DNA from: CALJIC01 sp039805565 | GTDB taxonomy: Bacteria; Chloroflexota; Chloroflexia; Chloroflexales; Roseiflexaceae | Direction: 5' to 3' | Assembly (NCBI GenBank): GCA_039805565.1 | Contig: JBDLTZ010000096.1 | Coordinates: 1 to 30,822, forward strand | Length of the DNA: 30,822 nucleotides | In this document: in pieces, positions 8,329 to 15,538 of the stretch | Position numbering within the stretch: the first letter of the stretch is position 1 | Layout of the letters: each line of letters starts with the position of its first letter | Notes under the pieces: generated by a model | Told to the model about the DNA's origin: nothing | The model's database searches: none | What the model saw: only the letters and a program-made list of their open reading frames with translations | Made by a program: the position numbers and the translations under genes

Positions 8329-8351
8329 AGTATAGCACTGTTTCGCGCGAA
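8329..8351 (-). promoter_or_regulatory. tetR-type gene promoter with candidate operator
   Basis: On the minus strand TGCTATACT (8337 to 8329) is an extended -10 element. The adjoining spacer holds the perfect palindrome TTCGCGCGAA at 8342-8351, and the -10 itself sits in the small dyad CAGTGCTATACTG. A repressor bound here would block the promoter, so autoregulation by the TetR protein is a reasonable inference. Confidence 0.45.
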
Positions 8352-8503
8352 GCGGAAGGAAGGTTCCACTTTGGGCAAGCGCTCACACCCGCTCCCGGGA
8401 CAGACCGGCACATATCTTGCAGACATCAGAGCCAGCTATGAAACAGAGCGAGCCGCGGCGCCCGGGGCGGCAGAGCGCCAGCGCCGGCGGCAGGAGGCAT
8501 AGG

Positions 8504-9247
8504 ATGGCACGAGTATTCGGCCTCTTCGACACGCGCGCGCAGGCCGAGGATGCAGCTCAGCGGCTGATCGACGCCGGCGTCCCACTCGAGGCGCTGACTG
8601 TCGTCGCGCGGGATGAACGACAGGCGGAGGCGGCGGTGGGGGACGCGGTCGCGGGGGCCCCGGCCTCCGCCACAGCGCAGGGCGCCATGGAGGGCGGCGT
8701 CATGGGTCTGCTGGCGGGCGTGAGCCTGGCGGCAGTCCCGGCCCTTGGCCCCGTACTGATGTTCGGCGCCCCGCTCACGGCCGCGGCCGGCGCGGTGCTG
8801 GGCGGGGCCACGGGCGCGGCGATGGACCCTGCGACCGACACGCGGGTGTATGCCGAGGGGGTGCGGCGCGGCGGGACGTTCGTGAGCGCCGATGTGCCGG
8901 ACGAGCGCGCAGAGCCGGTGCGCGACGTGATGCTGGAGGCCGGGGCGGTGGACATCCACAGCCGGATGGCGCAGTGGCGTGGCGAGGGGTGGACGCTCGA
9001 CGAGTCCGCCTCCGAGCCGTACGACGCCTTCGGCGCACACTGGTCGGAGAGCAGCAAGATTGGCACGGCTGGCGGCACCCTAGCAGGGGCGGCTGCGGGG
9101 GCTGCGGCCGGGGCTATCGGCGGACCGTTGGGCGTCGTGCTCGGCGGGATCGCAGGAGCCGCGGCGGGCGCCGGGATCGGTGCGATCGGCGACTACGCGG
9201 GCGAGGCTGCCCAGCACGGGCGCGAGGAGAAGAAAGACGATGCATGA
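8504..9247 (+). CDS. YflT-like general stress protein with two glycine-zipper segments
   Basis: A 247-residue protein. The N-terminus (MARVFGLFDTRAQAEDAAQRLIDAGV) is the YflT/GSP17M-like domain found in general stress proteins. Two Gly/Ala-rich hydrophobic stretches follow, near residues 70-107 and 190-235 (for example GTLAGAAAGAAAGAIGG), with regular small-residue spacing typical of membrane-associating glycine zippers. AGGAGG at 8492-8497 fixes the start; the longer ORF has no such site. The stop overlaps the start of the baeRF gene by eight bases, so the two are translationally coupled. The exact role is unknown. Confidence 0.75.
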   Translation: MARVFGLFDTRAQAEDAAQRLIDAGVPLEALTVVARDERQAEAAVGDAVAGAPASATAQGAMEGGVMGLLAGVSLAAVPALGPVLMFGAPLTAAAGAVLGGATGAAMDPATDTRVYAEGVRRGGTFVSADVPDERAEPVRDVMLEAGAVDIHSRMAQWRGEGWTLDESASEPYDAFGAHWSESSKIGTAGGTLAGAAAGAAAGAIGGPLGVVLGGIAGAAAGAGIGAIGDYAGEAAQHGREEKKDDA

Positions 9248-10295
9248 GGAACTGCTGCGGCGGCTGGCCGAGTTCGACGCGGGCGACTCGGGCGTGCTGA
9301 GCCTGTATCTGGATATGCGCCCCCAGCAGACCGGCGAGAGCCCGGGCCTGCGTGACGCACTCGTGATCATGCGCGACCGGCTACGCGAGATCGAGCGCAC
9401 CCTGAAGCGCCGCGACGACATCGATGCATTCCAGGCCGACGTGGCGCGACTCGAGTCCTACCTGGCGACCGACTTCCCGACTGAGGCGCAGGGTCTGGCG
9501 GTGTTCGCCTGCGGACCGCGCGGCCTCTACGAGACGATTCCGTCGGGCATACCGTTCGAGACGCAGGTGTCGTTCGGGTCACGCCCTGAGCTCTACCAGC
9601 TCGCGCGGCAGATCGACGACCTCGAGACGGCGGTGGTGGCGGTGGTAGACACGAACACCGCGCGCCTATTCCTGATGCGCTCAGGCTTCATGAACGAAGT
9701 GGGCGGTCCGGAGCGGCAGGATCGGGACGAAAACCGCAAGCACCAGGCCGGCGGCTGGTCGCAGGCGCGCTTCCAGCGGCACATTCAGAACAACCGGGTG
9801 GAGTTCATCAAAACGGCCGCCGAGGCGATCGAGCAGCTGGTGCAGCGGGAGGGGGCCACACGGCTGGTGTTGGCCGGCAACGAGGTGGCGCTGCCACTGC
9901 TGAAGGACGCGCTCTCGCCGCAGATGGCGCAGCTGCTGCACGACGAGCCGCTGCGGCTGCACATTCGCACCCCAGGTGCGCAGGTGCAGTCGGAGGTGGC
10001 GCCGCTCCTCATGCAGCTAGAGACCGAGCAGGACCGCACCGTGGTGGAGCAGCTCGTCGACGGTGTGCGCGGTGGCGGGCTGGCAGTCTCGGGCCTGAAG
10101 CAGACGCGGCAGGCGCTGGAGAACGGTCAGGTAGACACGCTCGTGCTGGCGACGAACACAGGACTGGCCGAGGAGGAGCGCAACGAGCTGATCCAGCTAG
10201 CCGCCACCACCAGCGCCGGTGTCGAGGTAGTGGAAGGGCACGAGACGCTGGACGAGCTCGGCGGCGTGGGCGCGCTGCTGCGGTACAAGTTCTAG
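9240..10295 (+). CDS. baeRF (bacterial archaeo-eukaryotic release-factor-like) / Vms1-like protein
   Basis: A 351-residue protein of the eRF1/Vms1-like group found in bacteria. LSLYLDMRP near the N-terminus, AVVDTNTARLFLM opening the second domain, the loop GGWSQARFQRH (about residues 178-188), LVLAGNEVA, and the terminal LVLATNTGLAEEERNEL...AATTSAGVEVVEG form the usual three-domain order. The last domain resembles an L7Ae/eRF1 domain 3 fold. Eukaryotic relatives cleave peptidyl-tRNA on stalled ribosomes, so a role in ribosome rescue or hibernation is plausible but unproven for bacterial members. The ATG lies within the end of the upstream stress gene (ATGCATGA), with GAGGAG upstream, so the pair forms an operon. 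Confidence 0.82.
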   Translation: MHEELLRRLAEFDAGDSGVLSLYLDMRPQQTGESPGLRDALVIMRDRLREIERTLKRRDDIDAFQADVARLESYLATDFPTEAQGLAVFACGPRGLYETIPSGIPFETQVSFGSRPELYQLARQIDDLETAVVAVVDTNTARLFLMRSGFMNEVGGPERQDRDENRKHQAGGWSQARFQRHIQNNRVEFIKTAAEAIEQLVQREGATRLVLAGNEVALPLLKDALSPQMAQLLHDEPLRLHIRTPGAQVQSEVAPLLMQLETEQDRTVVEQLVDGVRGGGLAVSGLKQTRQALENGQVDTLVLATNTGLAEEERNELIQLAATTSAGVEVVEGHETLDELGGVGALLRYKF

Positions 10296-10421
10296 CGAGT
10301 CATCTGCCCGTAATCTAGCGGTAAGGTTTCGCTCATCCCTGCGCCTTCAATTTCTACTCAGTTTCTGCGATGCTACTGCCAGCTACAGCAAGACCTCAGA
10401 GCACATCAAGGAGACACGTCG

Positions 10422-10649
10422 GTGGGCATCTTTGTGAAGGACAGCGGGTGGCAGGGCCTGCGCGGGACAGTGCAGCGGTGCGGCGCATGCAGCAAGGCAA
10501 CTGTTCACTTCGCGGCGCGGGGTGGAGTACCGGTCTGCAGCGAGTGCGGCTACAACCCGGCGTTCGACCGCATCGCCGACGACTCCGACACGCGCGTGAC
10601 GCGGTTTGGGCGCTTCTTCCGGGGAAGCAGGCAGGCGCAGAGCAGCTAA
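10422..10649 (+). CDS. Small zinc-ribbon protein, function unknown
   Basis: A 75-residue protein with two CxxC knuckles, CGAC and CSEC, about 19 residues apart, fitting a single zinc ribbon. The GTG start is supported by AAGGAG nine bases upstream. The C-terminal third is basic (RVTRFGRFFRGSRQ). It lies 126 bases after the baeRF gene and could share its transcript. No family is recognised; a nucleic-acid or ribosome contact would fit the charge and fold but is only a guess. Confidence 0.65.
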   Translation: MGIFVKDSGWQGLRGTVQRCGACSKATVHFAARGGVPVCSECGYNPAFDRIADDSDTRVTRFGRFFRGSRQAQSS

Positions 10650-10662
10650 ACCAAAATGCCGG

Positions 10663-10683
10663 GCACTGAGCACCGAGCGATAG
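10663..10683 (+). repeat. Short period-7 repeat tract (GCACTGA-like)
   Basis: Three successive seven-base units, GCACTGA, GCACCGA and GCGATAG, lie just downstream of the small zinc-ribbon gene. They resemble the heptamer tracts seen near 22.1 kb. The tract is too short to be certain on its own. Confidence 0.3.
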
Positions 10684-10689
10684 ATAAAG

Positions 10690-10711
10690 GCCGGGGGCGC
10701 ACGCCCCCGGC
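10690..10711. terminator. Bidirectional intrinsic terminator
   Basis: A ten-base perfect inverted repeat (GCCGGGGGCG/CGCCCCCGGC) is flanked by AAA on the left and TTCTTTATT on the right. It lies between the convergent zinc-ribbon and fasciclin genes and can serve both. Confidence 0.75.
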
Positions 10712-10745
10712 TTCTTTATTGCTCGTGGAAAGCGCCCGAGCGCAC

Positions 10746-11276
10746 CTACGGCAGCACAACCGTATCGATGGCGTGAATGACGCCGTTGCTGGCCGGGACG
10801 TCGGTCACGATGATGTTGGCCAGGCGGCCCCGGTTGTCCGTGAGGACGCCGTTGCTCTGCTTGAGGAAGCCGCCACTGAGCATGCGGATCTGGGTCGAGC
10901 TGAGCACATCACCGGAGTCGCGGTTGCCGCGCGCGACGTGGTAGAGCAGGATGCTGGTGAGCGTGCCCTGGTCGAGCGCCGTCCCAATATTCGAGGCGTT
11001 CAGGCCGAGCTTGTCGAAGGCCGCGTCGGTGGGCGCGAAGACCGTGAACTGGCCCTTGCCGGAGAGGGTGCTCACGACAGCCGGGTCGGCGGCGAGCACA
11101 CCCGCGATCAAGGTGTCGAACTGGCCGGCGAACGGGCCGGAGGAGTTCACGGCGATGGCGACATCGACAATGCTGTTGCCGGTGGGCTTGGGCGCAGCGG
11201 CGGCGGGCGAGGCCGCGGTGACGAAGAGCGCCAAGGCGACGAGTACCGAGAGCGTGCGTACGATGCGGCTGAACAT
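10746..11276 (-). CDS. Secreted fasciclin (FAS1) domain protein
   Basis: A 176-residue protein: a signal peptide (basic MFSRIVR, then LSVLVALALFVTAASPAAAA, probable cleavage after AAA) followed by one FAS1 domain. Both FAS1 signature blocks are visible: GQFTVFAPTDAAFDKL (H1) and the C-terminal NGVIHAIDTVVLP (H2), with LLYHVARG between them. FAS1 proteins mediate adhesion at the cell surface. AGGGAGG precedes the ATG by about nine bases. It appears monocistronic; a terminator lies downstream. Confidence 0.93.
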   Translation of the reverse strand: MFSRIVRTLSVLVALALFVTAASPAAAAPKPTGNSIVDVAIAVNSSGPFAGQFDTLIAGVLAADPAVVSTLSGKGQFTVFAPTDAAFDKLGLNASNIGTALDQGTLTSILLYHVARGNRDSGDVLSSTQIRMLSGGFLKQSNGVLTDNRGRLANIIVTDVPASNGVIHAIDTVVLP

Positions 11277-11446
11277 GCAGTGGCCTCCCTTTGCTGCTTT
11301 GAACGGATGCTGCGCTCAGGCAGTGAGCGCGCAGGGGTGATTCGAAAGCGTGTTCCCCCTGCCATACAGCTAAACGTTCATGTTTTGCAAATGGATTGCA
11401 CAGAATAATTACAGACTTTTCATTCTTCGCACGCGCTCAAACTACC

Positions 11447-11481
11447 AAGGGCGCGAGGCCAGCCGTGGCTCTCGCGCCCTT
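11447..11481 (-). terminator. Hairpin terminator after the Gfo/Idh operon
   Basis: An eleven-base inverted repeat (AAGGGCGCGAG/CTCGCGCCCTT) extended by GCCA/TGGC sits 20 bases downstream of the oxidoreductase stop. There is no strong U tract, so its strength is uncertain. The remaining 11282-11446 stretch shows no gene. Confidence 0.5.
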
Positions 11482-11500
11482 TGCCTGCCAGTGGCCAAGT

Positions 11501-12478
11501 CTACACGACGACGCGCCTGCCAGTCTCGAACGACTCGATCGCGGCGCAGGCGAGGAGCAGCGCCCGGCGTCCGGCCTGGGCGTGCACTGGAGGGGTCTGA
11601 CCGGCGCGGAAGGCTGCCAGCATCTCGGCAGCGTAGGCATCGAACGTCTGGTGAAACGAGCGGTCACGGTCATTGAAGTAGCCCGCCTGCCAGACCTCGG
11701 CCGTCTCGCTGCCGGCGGCCTGGAAGCTGAAGCGGCGCACGGTGTCCTCCACCAGCACACGCCCGCCCATGCCGTCCACCTCGACGCGGTGTGTCTCCGG
11801 GTAGGCATACGACGAGTCATAGGTACCGACGAGGCTACCTACAGCGCCGCTGGCGAAGCGCAGCGCTATTGACAGGGTGCGGAAACCGCCGCCGGTCTTG
11901 TCAGTCATCTCGGCCATCACTGAAGCCACCGGGCCGCAGAGGTGCTCGAGCATATCGAAGCCGTGACACTGAGTCTCGATCAGGTTGGCGTGCGGGTGGT
12001 CGCTGCTGCCCGAGCCACCGAAGCGCCAGGTGGCCAAGGTTATGTCGCCCAGCCGCCCAGCCTCGATCGCGGCGCGGGCGAGCTGCACGGGGCGGGCGTA
12101 GCGGTGATTGAAGTTGATTGCAAAGAACAGATCGCGGCGGGCGGCCTCCTTCAGCAGCATATCGGCCTCTGCAAGGTCGAACACCAGCGGCTTCTCCACC
12201 AGCAGCGGGTAACCGGCCCGGATGATCTGGAGGGTAGGCACAAAGTGAGCCTGGTTGGGCAGCGAGATGCTCACCAGGTCCGGCCGCTCGCAGTCGAGCA
12301 TCTCCTGGATGTCGGTGTAGGCGCGCATCCCGAAGGCGGCGGCGCGGGCCCCAGCGCGCTCGGGAGTGCGGGCCACCACCGCGCAAAGCTCGACGTCGGG
12401 GCGGGCAGCGAAAACCCGAGCGTGCTGGTAGCCCCAGCCACCGGCGCCCACAAGGGCAACTTTGATACGTGCGCTCAC
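11501..12478 (-). CDS. Gfo/Idh/MocA-family oxidoreductase
   Basis: A 325-residue NAD(P)-dependent oxidoreductase. The N-terminal Rossmann motif is VALVGAGGWG; the family's EKP motif (LLVEKPL) near residue 98 supplies the catalytic Lys, and the C-terminal domain has the conserved His-containing helix (ETQCHGFDMLEHLCG). Members oxidise or reduce sugars, inositols and related polyols. The ATG overlaps the stop of the upstream dehydrogenase by four bases (ATGA), so the two are made together and likely act on the same carbohydrate pathway. The specific substrate cannot be read from sequence. Confidence 0.9.
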   Translation of the reverse strand: MSARIKVALVGAGGWGYQHARVFAARPDVELCAVVARTPERAGARAAAFGMRAYTDIQEMLDCERPDLVSISLPNQAHFVPTLQIIRAGYPLLVEKPLVFDLAEADMLLKEAARRDLFFAINFNHRYARPVQLARAAIEAGRLGDITLATWRFGGSGSSDHPHANLIETQCHGFDMLEHLCGPVASVMAEMTDKTGGGFRTLSIALRFASGAVGSLVGTYDSSYAYPETHRVEVDGMGGRVLVEDTVRRFSFQAAGSETAEVWQAGYFNDRDRSFHQTFDAYAAEMLAAFRAGQTPPVHAQAGRRALLLACAAIESFETGRRVVV

Positions 12479-13509
12479 TGCTCGATCACTACCTTTCCGG
12501 CCTCACCGCGGAAGAACAGCTCGAAGGCCGCCTGGATGTCTGAGGGGCCGAAGCGGTGGGTGATGATCTGCGCCAGGTACGCGCGGTGCTCACGTAGGAG
12601 CGCCAGGTTGCCGGGCAGCTCGTCGAAGCGGAAGTACTCGCTGCCGAGGATAGCGCGCTCGGGGGCAATCAGGTCAGACGAGACGCGCAGCTCAAGCCCC
12701 TCGCCATGGCCGACGCACACCAGGACGCCGCGCTGGCCGAGGGTCGCGAGCGCCTGCTGGCGGGCCGCGGTCTTGCCGGTGGTGTCGAAGGCGGCGTCGG
12801 GGGCGGGGACGCCGGCAGCGCGGGCCTGATCCGCGAGGGAGCCGGCGCGCACATCGACCGGGATGCCGCCAAGGCGGGCGGCGAGCTCGAGGCGGTAGGG
12901 GGTCACGTCGGTAATCAGCACGGGGAGATCGCGGCCGAGCATGATCTTCGCCATCGCGAGCACGGCCAGCCCGATCGGCCCGGCGCCGGCGACAAGCAGC
13001 GACTCGATATCAGGGCGGACGAGCTGTGCCCGGCCGATGGCGTGGCCGCCGGTGCCCATGATGTCGAGTAGCAGCGTGGCCTCGGTGAGCGACATGTCGG
13101 CGTCCACAGGGAAGAAGATGCACTCACTGACCAGCTCATAGGGGCCGTAGCCGCCGTCGCGGTTGAAGCCCATATCGCCGCGCTTGGCGAAGCACTGATT
13201 GGTGAAGCCGAGGCGGCAGCTACGGCACTCGCCGCAGTAGTCCATCAGGAAGACCACGCCGGGGGTGCCGACAAGCGTGTGGGTGCCGGGCCCGGCGGCA
13301 ACCACGACGCCGGCGGCCTCGTGGCCGGGGGTGACGGGCGCGCCGTTGAGGAACTGGCCGCGCTCGGAGCCGCAGAGGGCGTTGGCGTGGACCTGGAGCA
13401 GCAGCTGGCCGGGACCGGGGCGCGGGACGACGCGCTCTTCGAATGTGATCGCGCCGCCGCCGATGAAGCGCGGTGCGCGCATCGTCTCGGGGAGGGTATA
13501 GTCTGCCAT
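12475..13509 (-). CDS. Zinc-dependent medium-chain dehydrogenase (Tdh/sorbitol dehydrogenase type)
   Basis: A 344-residue medium-chain dehydrogenase. The catalytic zinc ligands are Cys in NALCGSE and His in TPGHEAAG; the structural zinc site is the four-Cys lobe CGECRSCRLGFTNQC. The cofactor fold is marked by VAGAGPIGLAVLA, and FDTTGKTAARQQAL follows as in threonine/polyol dehydrogenases. AAGGAG lies about ten bases upstream of the ATG. On the minus strand a TAGAAT -10-like hexamer lies at 13552-13557, overlapping the stop codon of the upstream DUF445 gene, so this operon may have its own start. It is the first gene of the pair with the Gfo/Idh oxidoreductase. Confidence 0.9.
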   Translation of the reverse strand: MADYTLPETMRAPRFIGGGAITFEERVVPRPGPGQLLLQVHANALCGSERGQFLNGAPVTPGHEAAGVVVAAGPGTHTLVGTPGVVFLMDYCGECRSCRLGFTNQCFAKRGDMGFNRDGGYGPYELVSECIFFPVDADMSLTEATLLLDIMGTGGHAIGRAQLVRPDIESLLVAGAGPIGLAVLAMAKIMLGRDLPVLITDVTPYRLELAARLGGIPVDVRAGSLADQARAAGVPAPDAAFDTTGKTAARQQALATLGQRGVLVCVGHGEGLELRVSSDLIAPERAILGSEYFRFDELPGNLALLREHRAYLAQIITHRFGPSDIQAAFELFFRGEAGKVVIEQ

Positions 13510-13554
13510 GACGCTCTGTCTCCTTCGACGTTGTTCAGGGGTGCGCCAGCTATT

Positions 13555-14802
13555 CTACCGCAGGAAGGTGCCCAGCCCGTAGATCGCCAGGCCAGCGAGA
13601 CCACCAACGACCGTGCCATTGATGCGGATGAACTGGAGGTCACGGCCGACCTGGAGCTCAATGCGGCGCGAGGTGGACTCAGCGTCCCAGCGGCTCACGG
13701 TCTGCGCGATCAGCTCGCTGCCCTCGTCGCCGTACTCACGGGCGGCGTAGAGCACCGCGGCCTCGACCCAGGCGTCGACCTTGGCGGCCAGCGTTTCGTC
13801 ACGCTGGAGGAGCTCGCCGATACGCACCAAGCCGCGGGCGATCGTCTCGCGCAGCGCCGAGTCATCGCGTGTGCTCTGCTCCAGGAGCAGCGCCTTGGCG
13901 TCCTGCCAGAGCGAGGCGGCCAGCTCGCGCAGGAAGGGGTGACCCACGAGCTCAGCCTTGTAGGTCTCGCCGCGCGCGATCAGCTCCGAGTCGGACTGGA
14001 GGCGCTCGACGAAGCGCTCGACGACCTCGTCGAAGTGGGCGTTGAGCGGGTGGTCGGGGTCCTGGCTGAGCTCGATCATCGTGGCGGTGACGGTCTCGAC
14101 GAGGCGGATGTAGATCGTGCGGTCGACGCCGCGCGGCATCCACCAGGGAGAGGCATCGACGATCTTCTGGCGGATGGACTCCTGGTTATCGATGATCAGC
14201 TGGGCGGTGATCTGCACAAGCGCGAAGAGAGCCTCGCGGCGTCGGTCGCCCACCAGCACGGCGCCGAGGAGGCGGCCGAGGGTGGGCGCGGCGGGGGTGG
14301 TCTCGAGGCGCGAGACGACGCTGCGCTCGATCAGCGCCTGGACATCGGCGTCGTTCACCACGCGCAGGACGCCGGCGGCGCCCCCGGCGAGGATGCGCCC
14401 GACGCGCGTAGCGGACTCGGGGCGTGCGAGCCAGGCCCCGGCGCGGCGCGCGACGCTGACAGCGCGCAGGCGCTCAGCGATCACCTCAGGGGTGAGGAAG
14501 TTGTCCTGCACAAAGCGGCCGATGCTGGCGCCGATGCTGTCCTTGCGCCTGGGGATAATCGCCGTGTGCGGGATGGGCAGGCCGAGCGGGTGGCGGAACA
14601 GCGCGGTGACGGCGAACCAATCGGCGAGGGCGCCGACCATAGCGCCCTCGGCGGCGGCGCGCACGAAGCCAAGCCAGGGGTAGACACTCTCGAAGCGCTT
14701 GGCGACCACAAAGACCAGCGCAGCGACCACCAGCAGCCCGGTGGCGATCCTCTTCATGCGGTCCAGCTCGGCCTGCCGAGCGCGCTCCTCAGCCAGAACC
14801 AT
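13555..14802 (-). CDS. DUF445 family membrane protein
   Basis: A 415-residue protein of the DUF445/YjiN group. After a short basic start comes a membrane segment (IATGLLVVAALVFVV), then the family core GAMVGALADWFAVTALFRHPLG and IPHTAIIPRRKD, a long helical middle, and a C-terminal hydrophobic segment (INGTVVGGLAGLAIYGLGTFL). The ends thus sit in the membrane with the helical part between. Function is not established. The start at 14802 is fixed by GGAGGAG six bases upstream; the longer ORF runs through the promoter. Confidence 0.88.
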   Translation of the reverse strand: MVLAEERARQAELDRMKRIATGLLVVAALVFVVAKRFESVYPWLGFVRAAAEGAMVGALADWFAVTALFRHPLGLPIPHTAIIPRRKDSIGASIGRFVQDNFLTPEVIAERLRAVSVARRAGAWLARPESATRVGRILAGGAAGVLRVVNDADVQALIERSVVSRLETTPAAPTLGRLLGAVLVGDRRREALFALVQITAQLIIDNQESIRQKIVDASPWWMPRGVDRTIYIRLVETVTATMIELSQDPDHPLNAHFDEVVERFVERLQSDSELIARGETYKAELVGHPFLRELAASLWQDAKALLLEQSTRDDSALRETIARGLVRIGELLQRDETLAAKVDAWVEAAVLYAAREYGDEGSELIAQTVSRWDAESTSRRIELQVGRDLQFIRINGTVVGGLAGLAIYGLGTFLR

Positions 14803-14867
14803 GGGCGCTCCTCCGCGACACACCCTGCACACGGCCGCGGCGGTGACGGCGCGCGCCTCAGTATGAC

Positions 14868-14876
14868 AGTGTAGCA
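14868..14876 (-). promoter_or_regulatory. Extended -10 promoter of the DUF445 gene
   Basis: On the minus strand TGCTACACT gives an extended -10 element about 66 bases upstream of the chosen start. The leader would be about 60 bases. Confidence 0.45.
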
Positions 14877-15462
14877 CAGCGTGGCTCATAAGCGGTGATG
14901 GCACCTCTCGTCTCGCGCTCTATGGCAGTGGTCTCACCCATTCGGAGGAAGATCACTGTGCCGCGCACAATCACCGATTCAGGTGTTCTGATCAGCGGGT
15001 CGTGTCGCTATCCTATGGTCATCGGGCGCCGCTTGAGAGCACCGCCAGAAAGAGAGTAAAGCCATTTTATGCAAAGTAGATCCTCGCCACCTTGACCGCT
15101 CGTGCCCTCGCTGCCAGCGCGAGCACCCCCACGATGGCCGCGCCGTGAAACCCGTGCGTCATCGCGTCTGACGCGTGTGAGGGGCCCCCACCCCCGCCGG
15201 TCCAGGAGGATGGGAGCAACAGCGCGTAGGGCAACCCACCGGCCCGCTTCGTTGTTCCTGGAGTCGTCGGCCCGGCCACCGAGGGCGCGGAGGTGAACAC
15301 CTCTGCGCCCTGTCACTACGTGCCCGACTCAGTCTTGCAGCCTCCGAAGCACACGGCCGCACTGTTCCGCAGCACGAAGCCTTCAGCGGCGTATTGCGAC
15401 AGGGGCGAACAACGCTTCTGATAGAGCTTCGTTAGAGTCGGCTCCATGGGCCTCAGCATCCG
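14877..15462. other. Gene-poor interval upstream of lon
   Basis: No confident gene is found in nearly 600 bases. A 33-codon ORF at 14958-15059 (+) starts with GTG behind GGAGGA but has no recognisable product. A minus-strand frame at 15067-15300 ends in a hydrophobic stretch (GFHGAAIVGVLALAARARAV) reminiscent of the last helix of an MFS transporter; it may be a decayed gene end. The segment nearest lon has visibly lower GC than its surroundings. All of this is tentative. Confidence 0.3.
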
Positions 15463-15491
15463 TTGACAAAGCGGAACCCGTATTCCATAAT
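15463..15491 (+). promoter_or_regulatory. Sigma-70-type promoter of lon
   Basis: A perfect -35 TTGACA (15463-15468) is followed after 17 bases by CATAAT (15486-15491). It is the best -35/-10 pair in the window and predicts transcription from near 15498, with a leader of about 40 bases. Confidence 0.8.
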
Positions 15492-15516
15492 ACTCCCCAC
15501 GGAATACACATTCCGC
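15471..15516 (+). promoter_or_regulatory. Candidate operator: paired inverted sites around the lon start point
   Basis: Two 16-base sites mirror each other: GCGGAACCCGTATTCC at 15471-15486 and GGAATACACATTCCGC at 15501-15516 (reverse complements except for three central bases). The second contains the perfect dyad GGAAT-N4-ATTCC. Site starts are 30 bases apart, close to three helical turns, and they bracket the -10 and the predicted start. This is unlike CIRCE or HAIR, so the regulator is unknown. Confidence 0.55.
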
Positions 15517-15538
15517 TTTACGCAGAAACGAGGACCGA

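Noticed and set aside
13279..14874. 531-codon plus-strand ORF
   Set aside because: Antisense to the dehydrogenase and DUF445 genes; no domain signature.
14958..15059. 33-codon ORF with GTG start and GGAGGA
   Set aside because: The ribosome site is good, but there is no promoter, homology clue or coding bias, so it is not called as a gene.
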